Source of the DNA: Mycolicibacter sp. MU0102
Lineage (GTDB): Bacteria; Actinomycetota; Actinomycetes; Mycobacteriales; Mycobacteriaceae
Reading direction: 5' to 3'
Assembly: GCF_963378105.1 (NCBI RefSeq)
Contig: NZ_OY726398.1
Coordinates: 2,542,001-2,606,000, forward strand
DNA: 64,000 nucleotides
Numbering within the stretch: position 1 is the stretch's first letter; the number at the start of each line of letters is the position of its first letter. Both the position numbers and the translations under genes were made by a program. Positions 36,467 through 42,393 of the stretch are shown piece after piece. A model generated the notes under the pieces. The model had not been told where the DNA came from, did not search any database, and worked only from the letters and a program-made list of their open reading frames with translations.

Positions 36467-37035
36467 CGGGTAATCACCACCTGGTCGCGACCGTCATGTT
36501 CAGCCAGTAGGACGTGCACGCTTTCGCCGCGGGCGGTCGGCACGTTCTTGCCGACGTAGTCGGCGCGCACCGGCAGTTCGCGGTGACCGCGGTCCACCAG
36601 CACGGCCAGCTGCACGATCCGGGGCCGGCCCACGTCGCGCAGCGCGTCCAGTGCGGCCCGTACCGATCGTCCGGCGAAGAGCACGTCATCGACCAGGATC
36701 ACGCACGCGTCGTCGATGCCGCCGGCCGGAATAGAGGTGGGCTCCAGGGGCCGCGGGGGCTGACGCATCAGGTCGTCGCGGTACAAGGTGATGTCCAGCG
36801 CTCCGTGGGCGACCTCTACACCGCAGAATTCGCTGATCTTGCCGGCCAGTCGCTGGGCAAGGGTGACACCGCGGGTGGGTATACCCAACAGCACGACGCG
36901 CGGGGCGTTGGCCCTATCGGGGTCGTCTAAAGCCGTCTTCTCGATGATCTGATGTGCGATCCGAGAAACCGTGCGACCTACGTCCGCCGAGGACATCAAT
37001 TCCCGGTCGGTGCTGGAATTACCGGCAGCGCCCAT
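36463..37035 (-). CDS. pyrR: PyrR: pyr operon regulator/uracil phosphoribosyltransferase
   Basis: 190-aa RNA-binding regulator with a phosphoribosyltransferase fold; the PRPP loop is CVILVDDVLFAGRSVRAALD (about 111–130), and the basic RNA-binding face lies around GIPTRGVTLAQRLA. When UMP is bound, PyrR binds the leader of its own message; in M. smegmatis this blocks translation rather than ending transcription. It is the first gene of the operon pyrR–pyrB–pyrC–Rv1382–carA–carB–pyrF, whose members are joined by overlapping start and stop codons. ATG 37035 has an AAGGAGG about 14 bases upstream. Confidence 0.96.
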   Translation of the reverse strand: MGAAGNSSTDRELMSSADVGRTVSRIAHQIIEKTALDDPDRANAPRVVLLGIPTRGVTLAQRLAGKISEFCGVEVAHGALDITLYRDDLMRQPPRPLEPTSIPAGGIDDACVILVDDVLFAGRSVRAALDALRDVGRPRIVQLAVLVDRGHRELPVRADYVGKNVPTARGESVHVLLAEHDGRDQVVITR

Positions 37036-37080
37036 GCGAAACCGCAGGACCTCCTTCTCCGCCTCTCAGGACGGATCGTT
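37036..37080 (-). promoter_or_regulatory. PyrR binding loop in the pyr operon leader
   Basis: The minus-strand leader contains TCCTGAGAGGC (37071–37061), which matches the conserved loop of PyrR-binding RNAs, flanked by TCCG/CGGA pairing bases. The Shine-Dalgarno AAGGAGG (37056–37050) follows within five bases of the closing stem, so PyrR binding should hide it. There is no terminator hairpin with a T-run before pyrR, which fits the translational repression known in mycobacteria. Confidence 0.7.
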
Positions 37081-37095
37081 AAAGGATGTCGAACT

Positions 37096-37108
37096 GCCGC
37101 GTAGCCTA
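37096..37108 (-). promoter_or_regulatory. pyr operon promoter -10
   Basis: TAGGCT on the minus strand (37108–37103) fits TANNNT and would start transcription near 37096, giving a leader of about 60 bases that holds the whole PyrR loop. No clear -35 is seen, as usual in mycobacteria. Confidence 0.5.
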
Positions 37109-37134
37109 ACATCTGCCGCGCTTGCGATCGCCGC

Positions 37135-37147
37135 TAACCTGACCGGG
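37135..37147 (+). promoter_or_regulatory. Leaderless promoter of the serine hydrolase gene
   Basis: TAACCT (37135–37140) plus six bases places the start at the GTG 37147 itself. No Shine-Dalgarno sequence precedes the GTG. Confidence 0.55.
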
Positions 37148-38349
37148 TGAATCTCGACCCCAATCAGGCGCCGCTGCGCGAGGCCTGCGATACCGGCCTG
37201 CTCGCCGGCGTGGTGACACTCGTCTGGCAGCGCGGCTCGGTGCTGCAGGTCAACGAGATCGGCCATCGCGATGTCGGTGCCGGCCTGCCGATGACCCGCG
37301 ACACGGTCTTCCGGATCGCCTCCATGACCAAGCCGGTCACCGTCGCCGCCGCGATGACTTTGGTCGACGAAGGCCGACTGCGGCTTTCCGACCCGATCGC
37401 GCACTGGTTGCCCGAGTTCGCCGCGCCGCGCGTGCTGGTCGACCCCGCCGGTTCGCTGGAGGCCACCACCGCGGCACGGCGCGCAATCACGGTCGACGAT
37501 CTGATGACCCACCGCTGTGGCATCGGCTACGGATTCTCTGTACCCGGCCCGATCGCGCGGGAGTACCAGCGGCTGCCCTTCGGACGCGGGCCCGAGGCCT
37601 GGCTGACCGCGCTGGCGGCGCTTCCCCTGGTGGATCAGCCCGGTGAGCGTGTCACCTACGGCCACGGCACTGACGTGTTGGGTGTGCTGCTGTCGCGGAT
37701 CGAGGGCAAGCCACTGCCGCAGGTGATCGAGGAACGGATCCTGGGCCCGCTGGGGATGGTCGACACCGGTTTCTGCGTCACTCCGCAGGCACGCGGGCGC
37801 AGCGCCACCATGTACCGCGTCGATGGGGACACGCTGCGCGACGACGCGATGGGGCCGGTACCGATTGCGATGCCGGCGTTTCCCAACGCCGGAGGCGGCC
37901 TGATGTCGACCGCCGACGACTACCTGGCCTTCACCCGCATGTTGTTGGCCGACGGCATGTTCGACGGCACCCGGGTGCTCTCGGCCCAATCGGCGCGGGC
38001 GATGCGCACCGATCAGCTCACCGACGACCAGAAGCGGCACCCGTTCCTGGGAGCCCCGTTTTGGGTGGGCCGCGGCTTCGGGCTCAATCTGTCGGTGGTG
38101 ACAGACCCGGCGAAGTCCCAGCCGCTGTTCGGGCCGGGCGGTGCGGGTGCGTTCGGCTGGCCGGGCGCCTACGGCACCTGGTGGCAGGCCGATCCGGCCG
38201 CGGACCTGATCCTGATCTACCTGGTCCAGAACTCTCCGACGCTGTCCACCGACATGGCCGTCGCGGTTGCCGGCAATACCTCGATCGCCAAGCTGCGGGT
38301 GGCGCAGCCGAAGTTCGTCCGGCGGACCTACGCGGCGTTGGGCTTGTGA
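37147..38349 (+). CDS. Beta-lactamase-fold serine hydrolase
   Basis: 400-aa protein of the class C β-lactamase/esterase family. The catalytic SxxK is S59-M60-T61-K62 (RIASMTKPVT); the second motif tyrosine is Y171 in VTYGHGTDVLG. The third motif is not KTG but lies in the FGWPGAYGTWW region, as in EstB-type esterases. No signal peptide is visible, so it is probably cytosolic and more likely an esterase or peptidase than an antibiotic-resistance enzyme. It is divergent from pyrR and probably read from a leaderless message (TAACCT -10). Confidence 0.87.
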   Translation: MNLDPNQAPLREACDTGLLAGVVTLVWQRGSVLQVNEIGHRDVGAGLPMTRDTVFRIASMTKPVTVAAAMTLVDEGRLRLSDPIAHWLPEFAAPRVLVDPAGSLEATTAARRAITVDDLMTHRCGIGYGFSVPGPIAREYQRLPFGRGPEAWLTALAALPLVDQPGERVTYGHGTDVLGVLLSRIEGKPLPQVIEERILGPLGMVDTGFCVTPQARGRSATMYRVDGDTLRDDAMGPVPIAMPAFPNAGGGLMSTADDYLAFTRMLLADGMFDGTRVLSAQSARAMRTDQLTDDQKRHPFLGAPFWVGRGFGLNLSVVTDPAKSQPLFGPGGAGAFGWPGAYGTWWQADPAADLILIYLVQNSPTLSTDMAVAVAGNTSIAKLRVAQPKFVRRTYAALGL

Positions 38350-38793
38350 GCCGGGCATCGAGAGCGCTGAAATAGGGCCGTTTCGGCGGGGGCTGTCGCG
38401 TCCCACCCACGCGGGGTGACCGTCGCTGCGACGATTCAGTAGCCCGGATTTCACGTCGACGACCGGAATCAGCGCGTAGCCTCGGGCCAGGAGTCGCCTT
38501 CGCTGGATTGTGCACGTACGCCTGCAGGGAGCTGACATGGCCGTTTCCATCGACCGCAGCCCGTATCCCCTGGTCCAACCGGGACGACCTCGACACCCTG
38601 AAATCTATGGGCGAGGTGACCGGCCACTTCAGAGGAACACGTTGTCCACGAGCGCACCGGTAGCACACCGATATCAACCGGTCAGGAGTGAATATGGGTG
38701 AGACTGCGTTCGGCACGGGCATTCAGTCGTTCATCGAGCGCCGGGCAGCGGTGTTCCGGGGACGCTGACCCGACAGCCACTGGGAGGCATGTC
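38350..38793. other. Gene-poor stretch with decayed coding traces
   Basis: 444 bases between the serine hydrolase and the VOC pseudogene. Two small frames have reasonable ribosome-binding sites: one from ATG 38537 (AGGGAG upstream, MAVSIDRSPYPL…), which runs to about 38703 in low-complexity Arg/Pro residues, and one of 24 codons at 38694–38768. Neither matches a family I know. Stretches of a second frame read like protein (DDLDTLKSMGEVTGHF near 38584–38631), suggesting a shattered gene. Confidence 0.4.
38694..38768 (+). CDS. Small ORF of 24 residues, unknown
   Basis: ATG 38694 has AGGAG six bases upstream and encodes MGETAFGTGIQSFIERRAAV followed by FRGR and a stop. The composition is protein-like, but no family is recognised. 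It lies just upstream of a VOC pseudogene in another frame and may be part of the same decayed gene. Confidence 0.3.
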   Translation: MGETAFGTGIQSFIERRAAVFRGR

Positions 38794-39089
38794 GTGTTCA
38801 TGAAGATGGCTACCGGCGCGCTGCATCTCTACCAGCAATCGCCGCACGACCGGGGGTGTAACGCGATCAGCCACTTGGGAAGTCAGGTTGCCGCACTCGA
38901 CGACCTGTATGCGCGAATGGCAGCGTCAGGCCTGCGCGTGGGCAAGCCGATCCGCGACGCTACTTCATGCCCGAGGCTCCTGACGGTGTCCTGCTTGAAC
39001 TGTTGTACGAGCCGGGAACCGGCCCTGCCGCCGTCGTCCACGATTACTTCGGGATGCCAACGACTGTAAGCAACAGTGCATCTGCGTAG
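38794..39089 (+). pseudogene. Frameshifted VOC-family (glyoxalase-like) pseudogene
   Basis: Two frames together encode the C-terminal part of a VOC-family protein. Frame 1 from 38794 reads VFMKMATGALHLYQQSP, then ISHLGSQVAALDDLY and VGKPIRD. At about 38954–38960 it shifts, and the next frame reads RYFMPEAPDGVLLELLYEPG and ends at 39089. One missing base (GACGC instead of a likely GACCGC) would explain the shift. The N-terminal half of the fold is absent. A sequencing error cannot be excluded for the shift, but the missing N-terminus argues for true decay. Confidence 0.7.
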
Positions 39090-39102
39090 GAAGGAAGTTG
39101 TG

Positions 39103-39891
39103 ATGAGACGTTCTGGCAGCTGGTTCGGCTGGGTTGCGCTGACAATCGGGGTCGCCACCGTGGCGGCATCATTTCTGGTGACCTCGACGACTCCTGGCGC
39201 AAGCCTGACATTGGGCTTCGGTGCGTTGACCGCATACTTTGGGGCGTTGGCCGTGCTGGTGCGAAACCCGACACCCGACCACTGGAGCTTGGTAGTGGTA
39301 GGGCTGGCAATGTTTATTTTGCCTTGGCTCGGTGAGGGTTTCGCCCCCGACCGTGGCGCAGCTTGGACGTCGTGGGTGGCAGGATTTTTGATCCTCGTGC
39401 TGGGGCTGGTCGCGTGGCAGCGCGACAATCCGCCCACCAAGACCGGCATCAACGAATACGGAGCTGCGCCGCAAAAGATTCCCGGCGCTTGGGTGGGCCG
39501 GTCAACACTTGTCGTTGGGCTTGTCACGGTGGTCTGCGCGGCTGCCGCGCACTCCATGCCTACCGGAGTCATTGTCACCGTGGGATTGGGGGCCCTGACG
39601 ATGATGATGGCGGTGTGGTCGCTGCTGGCCGCCGACCCGACCCACGATCACCTGAAAATCGCCACGACAGGCATTCTGTTGTTCATCGCACCGTGGATGG
39701 TGGGCTTCGCCGGCGAGGATGTCGCCTGGACGGCGTGGGTGGCCGGATTCATCGTCACCGCACTCGGCACCGCGGGCTACCTACGCGGGGATGCCCTGGA
39801 TCACGGTCGTCACGTTCATGAGGACGCAGCATCGTCGTATCGACAGCGGTATCCGCATAGCGAACCCGGCCATCCGGGCGACCAGGGGTAA
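39103..39891 (+). CDS. Membrane protein with duplicated SPW-repeat domain
   Basis: 262-aa integral membrane protein made of two similar halves. The halves contain MFILPWLGEGF and LLFIAPWMVGF, variants of the SPW motif, followed by AAWTSWVAGFLI and VAWTAWVAGFIV. About eight membrane segments are visible. The C-terminal 30 residues are hydrophilic and His-rich. ATG 39103 has AGGAAGGAAG upstream. SPW proteins are common in actinobacteria; their function is not known. It converges on the FMN reductase gene. Confidence 0.8.
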   Translation: MRRSGSWFGWVALTIGVATVAASFLVTSTTPGASLTLGFGALTAYFGALAVLVRNPTPDHWSLVVVGLAMFILPWLGEGFAPDRGAAWTSWVAGFLILVLGLVAWQRDNPPTKTGINEYGAAPQKIPGAWVGRSTLVVGLVTVVCAAAAHSMPTGVIVTVGLGALTMMMAVWSLLAADPTHDHLKIATTGILLFIAPWMVGFAGEDVAWTAWVAGFIVTALGTAGYLRGDALDHGRHVHEDAASSYRQRYPHSEPGHPGDQG

Positions 39892-39923
39892 CCACGACAG
39901 CTGGTTTGCGTGACAGGTTGATC

Positions 39924-39973
39924 GGTGCCCGACTGCCGCGTCAGGGAAAAGCCCCGATTATTCAGCGGGCACC
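39924..39973. terminator. Possible terminator between SPW and FMN reductase genes
   Basis: An 8-bp inverted repeat, GGTGCCCG (39924–39931) and CGGGCACC (39966–39973), spans the gap between two convergent genes. The loop is long (34 bases) and no T-run follows, so this is tentative. Confidence 0.35.
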
Positions 39974-40597
39974 CTAGAGCTCCTTGCCCTCAAGACGGGC
40001 CTTCTCCAGCGCGGCGTCACGCATCTGCGCCCGCTCTTCGGCGGTCCAGCGCGTGGTCGGCTCGACGACCAGGGTCTGGACGGAGTAGCCCAGCATGGTG
40101 AACACGTACTCCAGATACGGCCGCTGGAAGTCCTGCAGGTCGGCACGATCGCCGTCGTAGGCGCTGGAGCGGGTCAAGATGAGCTGCAGGGGCTTGCCCT
40201 CCCCCAACGTGCCCACGTGCTCGCCGCGCTCGTTGACGGTGAAGCTGGCCATCGGCTGCACGATGACGTCGATCCAGGCCTTCAGGGCATGCGGCACATG
40301 CCAATTCCACATCGGCGAGGACACCACCAGGCGATCGAATGACCGCACCCGCTCGATTTCGGCCAGCACCTGAGACCAGATCTGCTTCTGCTCGGGGGTT
40401 CGGCGTTCGCCGTAGAGCGGAGCGAACTTGGCGAACGCGGCATCACGCCCGAACACCAGCATCTCGTCGGTCCACACCGAGAACCGTTCGACATCGCCGA
40501 CCGCTGCCGCGGGCGCGGCGTCCAGGAAGGCCTGAGTCAGTGCCGAGGACAGCGAGTGCTCTTGTTTCGGGCTCGCCTCCACCCACAGAGTTTTCAT
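39974..40597 (-). CDS. FMN-dependent NAD(P)H reductase (azoreductase type)
   Basis: 207-aa flavodoxin-fold protein. MKTLWVEASPK…HSLSSAL binds the FMN phosphate at the N-terminus; SSPMWNWHVPHALKAWIDV (about 93–111) is the signature of AzoR-type FMN:NADH oxidoreductases. It reduces FMN or quinones/azo compounds with NAD(P)H. It lies 17 bases after an acyl-CoA-dehydrogenase-fold monooxygenase gene on the same strand, so it may supply reduced flavin to that enzyme. It is the last gene of the nine-gene cluster. Confidence 0.85.
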   Translation of the reverse strand: MKTLWVEASPKQEHSLSSALTQAFLDAAPAAAVGDVERFSVWTDEMLVFGRDAAFAKFAPLYGERRTPEQKQIWSQVLAEIERVRSFDRLVVSSPMWNWHVPHALKAWIDVIVQPMASFTVNERGEHVGTLGEGKPLQLILTRSSAYDGDRADLQDFQRPYLEYVFTMLGYSVQTLVVEPTTRWTAEERAQMRDAALEKARLEGKEL

Positions 40598-40614
40598 GGT
40601 GTCCTTCGCGTCGG

Positions 40615-41775
40615 TCAGATCATCGAGATCGGTGAGATCTTCACGCCGGCCTCGAGTGCGCCCGACAACTCGCGTGCCACGTCGTAGTCGAAGACGACGT
40701 GTCCGCAGATGACGTCGACATCGCGTTTGGCGCGCTGGAGCGGGTTGTCCACGAACTGCGCACTGGCACCGGAGGCTTCGAGCAGATCGGCGATCACGGC
40801 ACGGGATTCGTGCACGATATACGCGGCCGCCGCCCGAGCATCGGCCCGAACGGGGCGACTGATCCGCTCCCGCACATCCACCGCGTCTTGAATCCGGCCG
40901 GCGGTGTCATCGAGAAGTCCGCGCAGCGCACGCAGCCGCACCCGCGCATCCCCCAGGCGGATCTGGGCCGCCGGCTGATTCTTCTGTGCCGCACCGGAAT
41001 ACGCCAGAACCCGTTCACTCAGGCGTTCGGCGAACAGGTCGGCGACCCATTCGGCCGACCCGAGGGCAGGCATCGCGGCGACCAGGGCCAGCGCCGGGAC
41101 CATCGGCCACCGGTACGCCGAGCCATCATGCAGCTCGGCGCCGGGGGCGGTTCCGGAGTAGATGTCGAGGACCTTGACCAACCGGTGCGACGGGACGTGC
41201 ACATTCTCGATGACCACATCGTTGGAGCCGGTGGCCCGCATGCCCGCGGTGTGCCAAACGTCCTCGATGCGCATGTCGGCCGCTGGGAGCAGCACCAGCG
41301 CCGGGTAGGGCCCGTCGTCGGGTCCGCAGATCGCTCCGACCATGATCCAGTCGGCGTCGGCCACCCCGGTCGCCCACGACCAACGCCCGGACAGCCGGAT
41401 GCCGTCACCGTCGGGCACGCCGCGCCCGGTCGGCGCCAACGGCGCCGGGCACAGCACCGGCCCGTCGGCGAACACCTCGTCCTGGGCCTGCTCACCGAAG
41501 AGCGCCAGCATCCAGTTGTGCAGCATGTAGAACCCGAGCGTCCAGGCACTCGACGCGCAGCCGTGCGCCATGCGCCGGATCGGGTCGAGGATCTCGGGAA
41601 ACTCCGCCTGGCGCCCGCCGTAGCGAGCCGGCAAGAGCAGGTCGGCCAGGCCGGACTTGCGGAAGTCCTCGACAGTTTCCGCCGGCAGTCGGCGCAGCTC
41701 CTCGGCTGCTGCGGCGCGTTGCGCCAGTCGGGAGATGAATTCCTCGGACACCACCGGTGCCGTCATGGTCGCCAT
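40615..41775 (-). CDS. Acyl-CoA-dehydrogenase-fold flavin monooxygenase (HsaA/DszC type)
   Basis: 386-aa member of the Acyl-CoA_dh_2 group, which includes two-component flavin monooxygenases such as HsaA (steroid phenol) and DszC/SfnC (sulfur compounds). Visible: ETVEDFRKSGLADLLLPARYGG, a HGCASSAWTLGFY flavin-contact segment, GRWSWATGVADADW and IENVHVPSHR. The catalytic Glu of true acyl-CoA dehydrogenases is not evident, supporting oxygenase function. It precedes an FMN reductase gene. An 18-bp palindrome lies 13 bases upstream of the start. The substrate is unknown; the sulfonate-type ABC genes upstream hint at a sulfur compound. Confidence 0.8.
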   Translation of the reverse strand: MATMTAPVVSEEFISRLAQRAAAAEELRRLPAETVEDFRKSGLADLLLPARYGGRQAEFPEILDPIRRMAHGCASSAWTLGFYMLHNWMLALFGEQAQDEVFADGPVLCPAPLAPTGRGVPDGDGIRLSGRWSWATGVADADWIMVGAICGPDDGPYPALVLLPAADMRIEDVWHTAGMRATGSNDVVIENVHVPSHRLVKVLDIYSGTAPGAELHDGSAYRWPMVPALALVAAMPALGSAEWVADLFAERLSERVLAYSGAAQKNQPAAQIRLGDARVRLRALRGLLDDTAGRIQDAVDVRERISRPVRADARAAAAYIVHESRAVIADLLEASGASAQFVDNPLQRAKRDVDVICGHVVFDYDVARELSGALEAGVKISPISMI

Positions 41776-41787
41776 GCCCGGACCGTA

Positions 41788-41805
41788 CCATACCTTTTGG
41801 TATGG
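41788..41805. promoter_or_regulatory. TetR operator candidate before the monooxygenase gene
   Basis: CCATACC TTTT GGTATGG is a perfect 7-bp inverted repeat (18 bp) in the 33-base gap between the TetR gene and the monooxygenase gene. It is 13 bases upstream of the ATG, the right place for a repressor of the monooxygenase–reductase pair. Confidence 0.65.
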
Positions 41806-41808
41806 AGG

Positions 41809-42387
41809 TCAGTGTCGCAGCATGACGTCCAGGAACTGTTCCCGCCCGCTCGCCACTCGTGAGCTCGGCGCCGAAACGGACAGATGCAGAAACCCGATGC
41901 CGGCGGCGAACGTTGCGTTGGCACGCATGTCGGCCTCATCGGTGTCGAAGCCGTCGTCGAGAAACGCCTGCCGAACCGCCTTGAGCACCCGCAGATCAGA
42001 GCTGCGTACCGCCGCGGCGACGCTGTCCTCCGACCGCGCCCATTCGCGCATTGCACGTTCGAGCATCCAATGGGCGGGCCCGACCAGGGCGGCCATCATG
42101 TGCGATAACCGCTCGCGCGGCGGCAGTTCCGACAGCGCATCGAAGTCGCCGCGGTCCGAGTCGCGCACTGCGGCAAAGGTGTCGACCAACGCCTGCCGGT
42201 AGGTCTTCATATCGGCGAAATGCCAGTAGAAACTGCCTTTGGTGACCCCGAGCCGCTTGCAGAGGCGGTCGATGGTCAGCGCCTTGACGCCGTCTTCGGC
42301 CAGAATCCGGAAGCCGGCCTGCACCCAGTCCTGTACGGACAGCCGGGGATTGCCGCCCGACCCGCCAACTGCGTCCGACGTGGCCAT
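41809..42387 (-). CDS. TetR-family regulator of the monooxygenase pair
   Basis: 192-aa TetR repressor; HTH VKALTIDRLCKRLGVTKGSFYWHFADM (about 33–59) is clear, with an α-helical sensor domain after it. It lies only six bases downstream of the AprA-like flavoprotein gene and 33 bases upstream of the monooxygenase, so it links the two halves of the cluster. The palindrome at 41788–41805 is its probable operator. ATG 42387. Confidence 0.87.
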   Translation of the reverse strand: MATSDAVGGSGGNPRLSVQDWVQAGFRILAEDGVKALTIDRLCKRLGVTKGSFYWHFADMKTYRQALVDTFAAVRDSDRGDFDALSELPPRERLSHMMAALVGPAHWMLERAMREWARSEDSVAAAVRSSDLRVLKAVRQAFLDDGFDTDEADMRANATFAAGIGFLHLSVSAPSSRVASGREQFLDVMLRH

Positions 42388-42393
42388 GGCGAG

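Noticed and set aside
37147..38349. Antibiotic-resistance β-lactamase
   Set aside because: No signal peptide and no KTG box; the layout fits an EstB-like esterase better.
38084..38722. 212-codon minus-strand ORF across the serine hydrolase end and the decayed region
   Set aside because: It is Arg/Ser/Pro-rich, has no ribosome-binding site and mostly shadows the plus-strand hydrolase gene.
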